From: Halobaculum sp. MBLA0143
Lineage (GTDB): Archaea; Halobacteriota; Halobacteria; Halobacteriales; Haloferacaceae
Assembly (NCBI RefSeq): GCF_041361465.1
Contig: NZ_JBGKAC010000001.1
Coordinates: 310,001 to 374,000 of the forward strand
Length of the DNA stretch: 64,000 bases
Direction: 5' to 3'
A program made the translations under genes and the position numbers. The notes beneath the pieces are model-generated. The model worked only from the letters and a program-made list of their open reading frames with translations, was not told where the DNA came from and did no database searches. Below are positions 1-8,258 of this stretch, one piece after another; within the stretch, counting starts at the first letter, position 1; every line of letters starts with the position of its first letter.

Positions 1-288
1 GAGTTGGACAACTACATCGAACGGCCGGCGATGGCCCGTTGGATGAACGAGCTCGGCCAGATCGGCGACGTGCAGGAGATCAAGGTGACGAACGACGAGA
101 TCGTCGGACGATCCGTTCGGGACCTGGGTCCGGAGATGCCGGGGACGAGTCTGATCGCGTTGGTCGCACGCGGCGGCGAGACGAACGTCCCGGACGCCGA
201 CACCGTCCTCGAAGAGGGTGACCGAGTGACGATCATCGGCGACCGCGAGGACGTTCGAGAGTCGATGCAGGAGTTCAACCCGAACTGA
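1..288 (+). CDS. TrkA_C (RCK_C) domain protein, 5' end cut by window edge
   Basis: Only the last 95 residues are present; the reading frame is open to base 1. They form a helix (PAMARWMNELGQIGDV) followed by a typical TrkA_C/RCK_C fold: IVGRSVRDLG, the central GTSLIALVARGG strand, then DTVLEEGDRVTIIGD. This domain binds regulatory ligands in potassium channels, Trk systems and NhaP/Kef-type antiporters. The upstream part that would say which of these it is lies outside the window. It ends convergently with ftsZ2, 42 bases away. Confidence 0.8.
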   Translation, partial: ELDNYIERPAMARWMNELGQIGDVQEIKVTNDEIVGRSVRDLGPEMPGTSLIALVARGGETNVPDADTVLEEGDRVTIIGDREDVRESMQEFNPN

Positions 289-330
289 CGGGGACCGACG
301 GAGAACTGCTTCGAGTCCGCGTCGATCCGA

Positions 331-1512
331 CTACCGGATCACGTCGAGACCGTCGTCGGTCTGACGGCTCCGCTCGCGGTCACCACCGTCCGACTGGTGT
401 CTGTCGCCGTCTGCGTTCGCTCGGGCGTCGAAGTCGGCCTCCGTGAGGTCGCCTTCGATGCTCGCACGCGACCGGTCGGCCTGTTTCTGCGTGCTCGGAC
501 CGAGCACCTGGGCGCTCTGGACTCCGGTCATGATCGCCATCACCCGGACCTTCCCCTTGTACTCCTCCTGGATGCGGGCGCCCCAGATGACGTTCGCCGA
601 CGCCTCCAGCCGCTCCGTGATGGAGTCGGCGATCCCCTCGGCCTCCTTCAGCGTGAGGTCGGGGCCGCCGGTGATGTGGACGAGTCCCCCGCTCGCGCCG
701 CGGTAGTCGACGTCCAACAACGGGTGGTTCATCGCGTCGTTGACCACCTCCTGGGTCTTGTTCTTGTCCTGGGTCTCGCCGACCAGCATCACGGCCACGC
801 CACCCTGGTCCATGATGGTCGACATGTCGGCGTAGTCCAGGTTGATGAGACTCGGCTGGGTGATGGTCTCGGAGATCCCCTTCACCGTCTCCGCGATGAT
901 CTGGTCCATCACGGAGAAGGCTTTGCCGATCGGGAGGTTCGGGACGTAGTCCAACAACCGGTTGTTGTCCAGCACGATGATGGAGTCGGCCTCCGTGCGG
1001 AGGTTCTCCAGCCCCTCCTCGGCTTTCACCGTGCGGGCGCGCTCGACGTTGAACGGGGTCGACACCATCCCGACGACGATGGCGCCCTGTTCTTTGGCGA
1101 TCTTCGAGATGACGGGCGCGGCGCCCGTCCCGGTGCCGCCGCCCATCCCGGCGGTGACGAACACCAGATCCGCGTCGCCCAGCACCTCCTTGATGGTCCC
1201 CTGGGCCATCTCGGTGGCGCGCTCTCCCATGCTGGGGTCGCCGCCCGCACCGAGACCCTGAGTCAGGGACTTGCCGACGAGGATCTTCGTGTCGGCCTCG
1301 ACCATCTTCAGGTGTTGTTTGTCCGTGTTGATCGCGACCGTCTCTGCGCCGTTGACACCGATGTTGTACAGGCGGTTGATCGTGTTGTTACCGGCCCCGC
1401 CCGCGCCGACGATGACGATCCGGGGGTCCCCGAAGTCGTCGCCGTCCGCGTCCGCCATCGAGCGGTCTTCTTCTTCCGCGTTCGCCAGCGCGTCCTGGAC
1501 GATATCCTGCAT
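331..1512 (-). CDS. ftsZ2: Cell division protein FtsZ, FtsZ2 type
   Basis: Tubulin-like GTPase that assembles at the division site. The 393-residue protein has the nucleotide-binding start [12 protein letters not shown] (33-44), the GTP signature GGGTGTG (124-130) and the T7 loop NLDYAD (224-229) that completes GTP hydrolysis in the next subunit. The N-terminus [15 protein letters not shown] and the link to a small RHH gene fit the FtsZ2 paralogue, which in Haloferax acts in constriction together with FtsZ1. The C-terminal ~50 residues are charged and disordered. It starts 4 nt after the cdrS stop, so the two are surely co-transcribed. The FtsZ2 assignment over FtsZ1 is from recall of family sequences. 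Confidence 0.95.
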   Translation of the reverse strand: MQDIVQDALANAEEEDRSMADADGDDFGDPRIVIVGAGGAGNNTINRLYNIGVNGAETVAINTDKQHLKMVEADTKILVGKSLTQGLGAGGDPSMGERATEMAQGTIKEVLGDADLVFVTAGMGGGTGTGAAPVISKIAKEQGAIVVGMVSTPFNVERARTVKAEEGLENLRTEADSIIVLDNNRLLDYVPNLPIGKAFSVMDQIIAETVKGISETITQPSLINLDYADMSTIMDQGGVAVMLVGETQDKNKTQEVVNDAMNHPLLDVDYRGASGGLVHITGGPDLTLKEAEGIADSITERLEASANVIWGARIQEEYKGKVRVMAIMTGVQSAQVLGPSTQKQADRSRASIEGDLTEADFDARANADGDRHQSDGGDRERSRQTDDGLDVIR

Positions 1513-1516
1513 CGGC

Positions 1517-1705
1517 CTACGCCTTCGCCCAGCCGCGCTTGTTGTCGCGGCGGGAGCGATCGCGGTTGTCGTCGTCCTGTTCGTTCAGCATGTCTCGAAC
1601 CGCGGCCCGAATCGCCTCGCTTCGGTTCGGGTACTCACCGCTCTCGACCATGCGTTCGACCTCGTCGATCTGCTGTTTCGGAATCCGTAGTGTCACACGC
1701 TCCAT
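1517..1705 (-). CDS. cdrS: Ribbon-helix-helix regulator CdrS
   Basis: A 62-residue protein that is almost entirely one RHH fold: the strand [11 protein letters not shown], then helices [11 protein letters not shown] and [13 protein letters not shown], with a short charged tail. RHH proteins bind DNA as dimers through the antiparallel strand. In Halobacterium salinarum, CdrS is known to control ftsZ2 and sits in the same operon; the arrangement here is the same. The ATG at 1705 is chosen because it places the strand at residue 2; an upstream extension of the frame lacks RHH similarity and runs through the promoter and operator-like boxes. Confidence 0.88.
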   Translation of the reverse strand: MERVTLRIPKQQIDEVERMVESGEYPNRSEAIRAAVRDMLNEQDDDNRDRSRRDNKRGWAKA

Positions 1706-1719
1706 GTTGTGTTCCCCCG

Positions 1720-1883
1720 GTAAGACGATCCGCCGGTCTCCCCGGTGGATCGTGCCGTCCTGCGGTTCCCCCACCGCGTGACGACCCGTATGACAGACCG
1801 TCTTACACACTACACGCAATCGACCCGCGGCTTATAAAATTACCGGCCGTGTCTTACAGTACCACACGGCGGCTGTCTTACGG
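1720..1883 (-). promoter_or_regulatory. cdrS-ftsZ2 promoter with repeated GTAAGAC boxes
   Basis: Between cdrL and cdrS, read on the minus strand, lies a TATA-like ATTTTATAAG at 1831-1840. The heptamer GTAAGAC occurs at 1875-1881, 1851-1857 and 1800-1806 (the first two extended to GTAAGACA) and once inverted at 1720-1726. Two copies lie upstream of the TATA box, one near the predicted start of transcription (about 1810), one just before the cdrS start codon. This looks like an operator array for an RHH protein such as CdrS or CdrL. The boxes are directly visible; which protein binds is inference. Confidence 0.6.
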
Positions 1884-2564
1884 TCACTGACGCCCGACGC
1901 CCTCGGACTCCCCCAACACGTCCGCCGCGGGCGTCCGACGCCCGCAGCCGGGGCAGAACGACCAGTCCGACCGAACCTCGTCACCACACTCGCAGAACAG
2001 GCGCTGTACGGCCTTCTCGCCACAGTTCGGACAGTAGACGTGACTGTCAGACAGCTCCGTCCCACACTGACTGCAGGAACGGTCGGTGGAGCCGTCACTC
2101 GCGTCAGACGCGCGACGCTCCGGAGCGTCCGATACCCCCCGACCGGAGCCGTCAGACACGGGACCGCCCTCGGTGTCAGACACGCTGTCGTCGAACGTGT
2201 CTGACAGCCGGTCTCCCAGGGTCTCCGCGTGGCGCCGTTCCCGACCGTTCGAGACGCCGGCTCGCTCTCGACGGACGTTCACGACGACGCCCGGCTCCCG
2301 CCGCTCCCGGGCCGGTGGTCGACGTTCCCGGCCCGTGTCCGTCGACTCTGCCGTCTCCGTCAACAACGCTCGGAGCCGGCGCTCCAGCAGCCGGTCGAAC
2401 AGCTCCGTCAGCTCCGGGTCGGGGTCCGCCCGTCGCCCGGTGTCACGCCCCGGGTCGTCGAGGTAGGCTCTGAGCGCCTGCCGCATCACCTCGCTCTTGG
2501 AGGCGTCGTGAGCCTCCAGCCGCTCGACGAGTTCGTCGTCGGCCCGGAACGTGATCTTGCTCAC
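1884..2564 (-). CDS. cdrL: RHH / double zinc ribbon regulator CdrL
   Basis: A 226-residue DNA-binding protein. Residues 1-38 are an RHH domain (SKITFRADDELVERLEAHD, then SEVMRQALRAYL). Residues 164-210 hold a double zinc ribbon with four CxxC/CxC knuckles (CSQC, CPNC, CEC, CPGC). The middle is disordered, with seven short SD-containing repeats around 117-160. This RHH-long protein upstream of cdrS-ftsZ2 corresponds to CdrL of Haloferax, which is reported to act on the cdrS-ftsZ2 promoter. The GTG at 2564 is preferred because it starts right at the RHH strand. Its stop codon lies two bases from the first GTAAGAC box. Confidence 0.82.
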   Translation of the reverse strand: MSKITFRADDELVERLEAHDASKSEVMRQALRAYLDDPGRDTGRRADPDPELTELFDRLLERRLRALLTETAESTDTGRERRPPARERREPGVVVNVRRERAGVSNGRERRHAETLGDRLSDTFDDSVSDTEGGPVSDGSGRGVSDAPERRASDASDGSTDRSCSQCGTELSDSHVYCPNCGEKAVQRLFCECGDEVRSDWSFCPGCGRRTPAADVLGESEGVGRQ

Positions 2565-2645
2565 GAGACACCCGTACGGTAGCCCACGTGTCAAAGTTTT
2601 CCCCGTGCGTCTGTCGTCCGTCTGACGCACGCCCGGGTTGCGGCG

Positions 2646-2870
2646 CTAGACGTACTCCGAGTGACCGCACGCCGCACACTGTACCCGCTTCCAGGAGATT
2701 CCCGAGTCCGTCACGAACTCCCCTTCGCCACAGTGTGGGCAGGTGGCCTCGACGGCGTCTAAGTCCGCGTCCGCGGCGAGGTACTGAATCTTGTACTGCT
2801 GGTCTTCGACCGTCTCGCGCAGCTCCGCGAGCTCCGCCTCCAGTTCTGCAATTCGCTCGTCGTCCGTCAT
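2646..2870 (-). CDS. Small coiled-coil zinc-ribbon protein
   Basis: A 74-residue protein, function unknown. Residues 1-30 are a heptad-like helix (ERIAELEAELAELRETVED) that should form a coiled coil; residues 44-72 contain two CxxC knuckles (CPHCGEGEF and CAACGHSEY) 22 residues apart that would bind one zinc ion. The domain order, coiled coil then zinc ribbon, resembles small haloarchaeal nucleic-acid or protein-interaction factors. It lies upstream of cdrL on the same strand with an 81-base gap, so it may be separate from the division operon. The ATG at 2870 puts the helix at the N-terminus. Confidence 0.72.
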   Translation of the reverse strand: MTDDERIAELEAELAELRETVEDQQYKIQYLAADADLDAVEATCPHCGEGEFVTDSGISWKRVQCAACGHSEYV

Positions 2871-2932
2871 ACACAGACACACGCGCGCACGGCCCTTCTA
2901 CCCTTCGGGGTTCTCGATCGGCGAGTCGACGC

Positions 2933-3790
2933 TCACTCCTCTGTCGTCTCGCCGTCGGCCGCCCCCGTCTCCGTCGTCTCACCGTCGGCCGCCCTCGTCT
3001 CCGTCGTCTCACCGTCGGCCGACTCGCCGTTCGGTCCGTCGCCCGTCGTGTCTCCGTCCGGGTCGTCCGTCGCTCCGTCGTCGGCGCCCTCGTCGTCACC
3101 GCCGCCCTCGTCGCTCTCGTCGTACTGTTCGAGGACGATCTCCTGGCCCCGCTCGGCCGTCTCGTACGTCTCTCGGAGGTCCGCGATCGGTGTCTCTGTC
3201 GCGTCCACCCGGAGGTCGTCGTAGTACGGATCGAACTCTCGGTCTTCCGTCGTCTCGACGAGCAACGCCGCCGACTGCACCGGCAGCTCCTCGCGTTTGT
3301 CCCCACCCTCCTCGTGGCCGGCCGCGAGCGCGTCGATCAGCCGTTCGGCCAACGGCGCGTCGCCGAACGCCGTCGACTCGTACGTCTCCGCGACGCTCTC
3401 GACGACCGACCCCCCCGTCAGGAGGTTGCCCGCGACCGTGTAGTTCTCCCCGACGGTGTGGCCGTACCACCCCTGACACTCCTCGCCGGAGAAGGCGAAC
3501 GTCCCGTCGGCGTCGACGCCGTGGAGCTGCCGCTGGGCGCTGCCGTCGTCGGCGTTCAGGAGCGACTGGAGCGCGTCGTCCACCGCCAGCCCGTCGTCGA
3601 GGTACTCCACGCCCTTCCGCCCGAGTTCGACGTTGACGAGCGACTGTGTCGCCACCGCCCCGTTCTCGGAGGCGAACGGACACAGCGTCCCCACCGCGGG
3701 CAGTCGTGTCGTCACCGCGACCCCGAACCGTGTCTGTCTGTCGCCGTCGTCGTCCGTGTACTCCTCGCGGACACAGATGCTGAACGTCAC
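2933..3790 (-). CDS. DUF1028 family protein with repeat tail
   Basis: A 285-residue protein. Residues 1-215 match the DUF1028 family: TFSICVRE at the start, AVGTLCPFASENGAVATQSLVN, GVDADGTFAFSGEECQGWYGHTVG, and the NYTVAGNLLTGG core. DUF1028 belongs to the Ntn-hydrolase-like fold; the function is unknown and some members accompany amino-acid or peptide degradation genes. The C-terminal 70 residues are a very acidic disordered tail ending in a tandem ADGETTETxA repeat. The GTG at 3790 is chosen because the family begins with this TFSI strand; the upstream extension is basic and unlike haloarchaeal protein. Confidence 0.85.
   Translation of the reverse strand: MTFSICVREEYTDDDGDRQTRFGVAVTTRLPAVGTLCPFASENGAVATQSLVNVELGRKGVEYLDDGLAVDDALQSLLNADDGSAQRQLHGVDADGTFAFSGEECQGWYGHTVGENYTVAGNLLTGGSVVESVAETYESTAFGDAPLAERLIDALAAGHEEGGDKREELPVQSAALLVETTEDREFDPYYDDLRVDATETPIADLRETYETAERGQEIVLEQYDESDEGGGDDEGADDGATDDPDGDTTGDGPNGESADGETTETRAADGETTETGAADGETTEE
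2939..3028. repeat. 30-bp tandem repeat, three copies, at the end of the DUF1028 gene
   Basis: Three head-to-tail 30-bp units (2939-2968, 2969-2998, 2999-3028), the middle pair nearly identical and the third diverging at its end. They encode the ADGETTET-type decapeptide of the acidic tail. Because the unit is a multiple of three, copy-number change would keep the frame. Confidence 0.85.
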
Positions 3791-3897
3791 AGACGCTGGT
3801 GGTGGGGCGTGGGCAAAAGTCCGCAGGTGTCGGCACGGTGGACGACTCGTGCAGTTCGGATCGAAGTGACTATAATTGGTACTACTGTAGCGACCGT

Positions 3898-4575
3898 GTG
3901 TCGGACAAAGGGAACAGGCCGGATATTGACGATCCGACGGCCAACGAGGAGGGCCTCCCACGCGGTGACGCGGTCCTCACCGAACAGAGGCGAAACTTGG
4001 ATCGACAGGTCACGACACTCCGAGAGATCGACCAGACGGCCGCACGCGCGGTTCGAATCGCTGCAATTATCGTCGGGTTCGTTACGACTGCCGCGACAGC
4101 CGTATCACAGACTGGGAGTTCTCCGACTCCCTCGACCCTACTCTTGACCGGTCTCGGGATCGTCTTCCTCTTGGCGACGATGGTGCTGGGTGTTCTAACT
4201 CTCGGTGAGACGGCGTACAAGACCAGACTGACAGACGGAGAGTACATGCGTCTGAGCAAACCGTATCCGCCAGACGGGTCAGAACGGGTCGCTCTCCGGA
4301 AGTATCACAGGAGTTGGTCTGCGGAGATATCGGAGGTACTCGACAATAATTCCGAGAGACTAGCCGGTGTACAGCGCTCTCTGATCCTCGGAGTAGTGCT
4401 CGTCGCCGCCAGTGGGTTCGCTCAACTGTACGGGCGGACATTAGGGAAACTACTGTTGCAACACCTCGACTACGCAGTAGCGAACAGCGTAGTGTTGACT
4501 GGAGTCGTTAGTGCACTCTGTTCGCTCCTCGTAGTTGGCGTTACAACTCTCCTTGCACTCCGGGTTGTCCTGTGA
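3898..4575 (+). CDS. Four-TM membrane protein of unknown function
   Basis: A 225-residue protein with an acidic N-terminal stretch, a helix (LTEQRRNLDRQVTTLREID), two adjacent membrane spans (about 45-68 and 80-106), a polar segment with YMRLSKPYP and a further helix, and two more spans near the C-terminus. The 2TM-helix-2TM plan is reminiscent of SLATT-type effectors of conflict systems, but no partner enzyme is next to it and I do not claim membership. A TATA-like TATAATTGG (3871-3879) stands about 25 nt before the GTG at 3898, which fits leaderless transcription and decides the start. Base composition is clearly AT-richer than the flanks, suggesting later acquisition. Confidence 0.72.
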   Translation: MSDKGNRPDIDDPTANEEGLPRGDAVLTEQRRNLDRQVTTLREIDQTAARAVRIAAIIVGFVTTAATAVSQTGSSPTPSTLLLTGLGIVFLLATMVLGVLTLGETAYKTRLTDGEYMRLSKPYPPDGSERVALRKYHRSWSAEISEVLDNNSERLAGVQRSLILGVVLVAASGFAQLYGRTLGKLLLQHLDYAVANSVVLTGVVSALCSLLVVGVTTLLALRVVL

Positions 4576-4637
4576 GTGATACGAAAGGCCCCACTACAGT
4601 GAGAATCTTCTTGTGCACGTGCGTCAAAACGTCGTTC

Positions 4638-4931
4638 ATGAGCCTCAACAGTGACGCCCGCGAGTACGTCGATACGTTCGAGGCAGACGAGGTCGGGCAC
4701 GTTGAGGTGTTCTCCGAGGGGGACAGCTACGTCGGCGTCCCAGTAGACGGGGACGAGCAATACTCACTGCGGCTGAAACGAGGACAGAGAGACGTGTTCG
4801 TCACACAGTTGGACGGAGGCAGAGAAATCACGCTCCGCCCTGTCGACGACGGGTTCTTCCGGAGCGCTCAACCGGTCCCGCGGTTCGTCCGCCGACTCGC
4901 CGGACTGGAGTCGCGTTCCGACCGCGACTAG
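4638..4931 (+). CDS. Small hypothetical protein after the 4-TM gene
   Basis: A 97-residue soluble, mixed-charge protein (EYVDTFEADEVGHVEVFSEG, YSLRLKRGQRDVFVTQL) with predicted beta strands, and a basic C-terminus RRLAGLESRSDRD. I recognise no family. The ATG at 4638 is preferred; a GTG at 4572 overlaps the stop of the 4-TM gene by 4 nt and would add a 22-residue hydrophobic, cysteine-containing stretch, so translation coupled to the upstream gene remains possible. Either way the two genes look like one unit. It ends convergently with the PIN ATPase gene with a 4-nt overlap. Confidence 0.6.
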   Translation: MSLNSDAREYVDTFEADEVGHVEVFSEGDSYVGVPVDGDEQYSLRLKRGQRDVFVTQLDGGREITLRPVDDGFFRSAQPVPRFVRRLAGLESRSDRD

Positions 4932-6814
4932 TTCGGCACGACGCTGATCGTCTGCCGGCGGTCGACGGCGTCCTCCAGCTCCTCGGCGATGGCGCTCCCG
5001 CGTGACACCTGGATGTCGCCGCCGCGGCCGACGGTCGCGGTGAACAGGTACTCCCCGTCCGCGCGCACCTCCACCGTCTCGCCGACGTGTTCGTCCATCC
5101 GGATCACGACGTGGCGGCTCGTGATCTCCGGCTCGACGACGGTGCCTTGCGGCTGTGGCGTCCCGCCGCTACCGCCACCGGCCGCGACGGCACCCTCACT
5201 CCCACCGCCGGTCGGGCCGCTCTCGGGGTTGTCCTCGTGGGTGCGGACGTCGATGCTGATGCCGAGCCGTTCTTCGATCCCCTCGATCCGGCCGCCACCC
5301 TTGCCGATCACGTAGCTGATGTCGTCCTCGTCGACGTAGACGACCGCCTCGTCCGTGCCACGGAGTTCGACGTCGACGTGGCCACGGGCGACCGAGCGGA
5401 TCTCGCGTTCGATCTCCTGGCGGGCGATCCGATCGACACCGGAGTCACGCCCCTCCTCACCCTCGTCGAGTGGGACGGTGACGACCTGACGGTTGAAGGT
5501 GTAAATCTCGTACGCCGGGCGGTTCGTCTCGAAGTCGACCACCTGGATCACCGGGCGCGCGAGGTCCTCGGCGGTGAGCCCCTCCGGCACCTTCACCTCC
5601 GTCTGTACGTCGTACACGGTGTCGACCTCGCCGGCCTCGATGAACACGACCGTGTCCACGACCTGCGGGATCATCCCCAGTTCCACCCGGCCGACGAGCC
5701 GTTGGAGTGCGTCGATGGCCCGTGTGGCGTGAGTGACGCCGACCATCCCGACGCCGGCCAGCCGCATGTCGGAGAACACCTCGAAGTCGTTCGTCTTCCG
5801 CACCTCGTCGTAGATGGTGTAGTCCGGCCGGACGAGCAACAGCGAGTCGGCCGTCTTGGCCATGTCGCCGCCCAGCGCGGTGTACTGTGTCACCTCGTCG
5901 GACACCTCCAGGTCCCGGGGCTTCTCCATCGTCTTGACCGCGTAGTCGCTGTCGGTGAGGAACTCCGCGACCGCCTGCGCGAACGTCGACTTCCCGGCCC
6001 CCGGGGAGCCGGCGATCAGGACCCCGCGCTGGCGCTCCACCAGCCGGTCGCGCAGCTCGTCGGCGTACTCGTAGTCGTCCAACTCCGTCTGGACGATGGG
6101 GCGGACGGCGGTGATCTCGATCCCGTCCGCGAACGGCGGCCGGGCGACCGCGATCCGGTAACTACCGTACTGGACGATGTTCATCCCCGGCTCGGACAGT
6201 TCGAGGAAGCCGTCGCTGGACGCGCGTGCCGTCTCTACCACGTCGTCGGCCCACTCGGCCATCTGGGCCTCGCTCGTCGGCTCGTCGCCGATCTGCTGGT
6301 AGTGCATGTCGCCGACGGAGCCTCGCTTGCCCTTCGGCACCGTCCCCGTCTTCAGGTGGACGGACATCGTCTGCTCGTCGAAGAACTGCTCGACTGCGAG
6401 CCCGTCGTCCGTCGTGGAGCGGTCGACCGCCTCGACGTACTCGACTGCGACCCCGGTCGCCTCCGCCGTCTCCGCCTGGACGTAGTCGGAGGTGAGCAGC
6501 GTGGCGTCGTACTCGCCGGCCACGTCCCGGACGAGCGCGTCGATGGCACCCTCGTCTGCGCCGTCGACCCGGTGGTCCGCCGGGCGCTCGCCGACGAACG
6601 CCGCCTGGACGGCGCCGTCGTCGTCCAGCCGGGCGAGTTCCTGGAGCTCGGTGAGTCCGTCCCAGCCGGTCTCGCGTCCACTGTTCGCCTGTGCTTCCAA
6701 CTCCGCGACGACCGCCTCGGGGACGTACACGGTCGCGTCCTCGTACGTCCCGTCGGCGACCCGTTCGGACACTCGTCCGTCGACGACGGCGCTCGTGTCC
6801 GGAACGACGTTCAT
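4928..6814 (-). CDS. PIN domain / VirB11-type ATPase / KH domain protein
   Basis: A 628-residue three-part protein. Residues 1-125 are a PIN domain with acidic metal-site candidates D6 and D110 (VPDTSAVVD, LLTSDY). Residues 210-470 are a secretion-type ATPase domain with Walker A GSPGAGKS (269-276) and a DYTIYDEVR Walker B region. Residues about 495-545 are a KH RNA-binding domain with the VIGKGGG loop. This architecture is conserved across archaea as the PINc/ATPase protein; an RNA-linked role is likely but its substrate is not known. The ATG at 6814 is preceded by a CTTATGA box about 25 nt upstream, which fits a leaderless transcript. Confidence 0.9.
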   Translation of the reverse strand: MNVVPDTSAVVDGRVSERVADGTYEDATVYVPEAVVAELEAQANSGRETGWDGLTELQELARLDDDGAVQAAFVGERPADHRVDGADEGAIDALVRDVAGEYDATLLTSDYVQAETAEATGVAVEYVEAVDRSTTDDGLAVEQFFDEQTMSVHLKTGTVPKGKRGSVGDMHYQQIGDEPTSEAQMAEWADDVVETARASSDGFLELSEPGMNIVQYGSYRIAVARPPFADGIEITAVRPIVQTELDDYEYADELRDRLVERQRGVLIAGSPGAGKSTFAQAVAEFLTDSDYAVKTMEKPRDLEVSDEVTQYTALGGDMAKTADSLLLVRPDYTIYDEVRKTNDFEVFSDMRLAGVGMVGVTHATRAIDALQRLVGRVELGMIPQVVDTVVFIEAGEVDTVYDVQTEVKVPEGLTAEDLARPVIQVVDFETNRPAYEIYTFNRQVVTVPLDEGEEGRDSGVDRIARQEIEREIRSVARGHVDVELRGTDEAVVYVDEDDISYVIGKGGGRIEGIEERLGISIDVRTHEDNPESGPTGGGSEGAVAAGGGSGGTPQPQGTVVEPEITSRHVVIRMDEHVGETVEVRADGEYLFTATVGRGGDIQVSRGSAIAEELEDAVDRRQTISVVPN

Positions 6815-6902
6815 ACGGACATTTCGCGCGGGAGACTCATAAGCGTGTACACTGCCGCCGTCTACCCACAACTTCATACCCCGGCCGACGGTTCACTCGG
6901 AC

Positions 6903-7547
6903 GTGAGTACGGAGACGTTCGCGGCGATTCGCGAGAGCGGCGTCGTCGCAGTGTTGCGGGGTGTCGAGGCGGCGACACTGGTCGAGATCGGCGAGGCGTT
7001 GTTGGACGGTGGGGTGACGACCCTGGAGGTGACGGCCGACAACCCGGACGCGCCGGCGTTGATCGACACGCTCCAGACGGAGCTCGGCGACCGCGCGACC
7101 GTCGGTGCGGGGACGGTCATCGACGGCGAGACCGCACAGTCCGTGATCGCGGCCGGCGCGGAGTTCGTCGTCTCCCCGTCGAGTCACCGGGACGTGATCG
7201 AGACGTGTAATCGTCACGGCGTCCTCGTCGCTCCGGGGATCATGACCCCGACGGAGGCGGTGGAGGCGTACGAGCAGGGAGCGGATCTGGTGAAGGTGTT
7301 CCCGGCGAAGACGGTCGGCCCGGACCACGTCGCGGCGATGCGCGGACCCCTGTCACAGATCCCGATGCTGCCGACCGGCGGCGTCACCCCGGACAACGCC
7401 GGTGCGTTCCTGGAGGCGGGCGCGGTCGCGGTCGGCGCCGGCTCCGCGCTCGTCCCCGACGAGGCCGTCGAGACGGAGGAGTTCACCGAGATCACTCGCC
7501 GAGCAGAGCGGTTCCGCGAGGCCGTCGCGGACACCCGCGGGGAGTGA
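6903..7547 (+). CDS. KDPG/KHG-type aldolase (Eda family)
   Basis: A 214-residue class I aldolase of the Eda family, which splits 2-keto-3-deoxy-6-phosphogluconate (or 4-hydroxy-2-oxoglutarate) to pyruvate and an aldehyde. Visible signatures: VAVLRG (15-20), GVTTLEVT with E42, GAGTV, and the Schiff-base lysine K131 in DLVKVFPA, then LPTGGV. Haloarchaea use this enzyme in the semi-phosphorylated Entner-Doudoroff route for sugars. The GTG at 6903 has a TTCATA box about 25 nt upstream. It is divergent from the PIN ATPase gene. Confidence 0.9.
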   Translation: MSTETFAAIRESGVVAVLRGVEAATLVEIGEALLDGGVTTLEVTADNPDAPALIDTLQTELGDRATVGAGTVIDGETAQSVIAAGAEFVVSPSSHRDVIETCNRHGVLVAPGIMTPTEAVEAYEQGADLVKVFPAKTVGPDHVAAMRGPLSQIPMLPTGGVTPDNAGAFLEAGAVAVGAGSALVPDEAVETEEFTEITRRAERFREAVADTRGE

Positions 7548-7640
7548 ACGGACGGCGGGCGAGCGACACACGACGGGCGCTCGGGTGTTCTCGCATCACG
7601 GAAACGGTACGCTTTCCAGTATCGGAACCCAATCGAACGT

Positions 7641-8258
7641 GTGTTCACCGGAATCGTCGAGACGACGGGTGAGGTGACCGGACGCGAGGCGACGGCAGAC
7701 GGGCTGCGGCTGCGGATCGCTGCGACGGGACTGGACGATCTGTCTCACGGGCAGTCGATCGCCGTCAGCGGCGTCTGTCTGACGGTGGAGTCGTTCGGCG
7801 ACGAGGAGGGCGGCGACCGGCGGTGGTTCGAGGTGTTCCTGGCGGCCGAGACGGTCGCCAAGACGTACTTGGACGACGTGACCGTCGGCGACACGGTCAA
7901 CGTCGAACGGGCGCTGCCCGCGGACGGCCGCTTCGACGGCCACCTCGTCCAGGGCCACGTCGACGGCACCGCGGAGGTCACGTCGATCGAACGGGTCGGC
8001 GAGGACTGGCGCTTCGGCTTCAACCTCCCCGAGCGGTTCGACAGCTACGTCGTGCCGAAAGGCTCCGTCGCCCTAGACGGGATCTCGCTCACTGTCGCCG
8101 AGCGCGACGCGGACAGCTTCGAGGTCGCCATCGTCCCGACGACCTACGAGGTGACCAGCCTCTCGGAGAAGTCCGTCGGCGACCCCGTCCACCTGGAGGT
8201 GGACGTGGTGGCGAAGTACGTCGAGTCGATGGTGTCGGGGTACACGGAAGAGCTGTAG
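7641..8258 (+). CDS. ribE: Riboflavin synthase, bacterial (alpha subunit) type
   Basis: Catalyses the dismutation of two 6,7-dimethyl-8-ribityllumazines to riboflavin. The 205-residue protein has the two lumazine-binding repeats expected: the first starts at MFTGIVETTG with SGVCLTV, the second around 95 with GHLVQGHVDGTAEV and KGSVALDGISLTV. Length agrees with the family. Haloarchaea carry this bacterial-type enzyme instead of the archaeal RibC. The start is GTG at 7641, giving the invariant MFTGI N-terminus. No other riboflavin gene is adjacent. Confidence 0.93.
   Translation: MFTGIVETTGEVTGREATADGLRLRIAATGLDDLSHGQSIAVSGVCLTVESFGDEEGGDRRWFEVFLAAETVAKTYLDDVTVGDTVNVERALPADGRFDGHLVQGHVDGTAEVTSIERVGEDWRFGFNLPERFDSYVVPKGSVALDGISLTVAERDADSFEVAIVPTTYEVTSLSEKSVGDPVHLEVDVVAKYVESMVSGYTEEL

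Noticed and set aside
397-1890. Long open frame antisense to ftsZ2 and cdrS
   Set aside because: High-GC DNA keeps antisense frames open; the translation is arginine/valine rich and not acidic, and ftsZ2 on the other strand is unmistakable.
5087-7210. 707-codon open frame antisense to the PIN ATPase and into the aldolase
   Set aside because: Same GC effect; composition is non-haloarchaeal and it covers two real genes.
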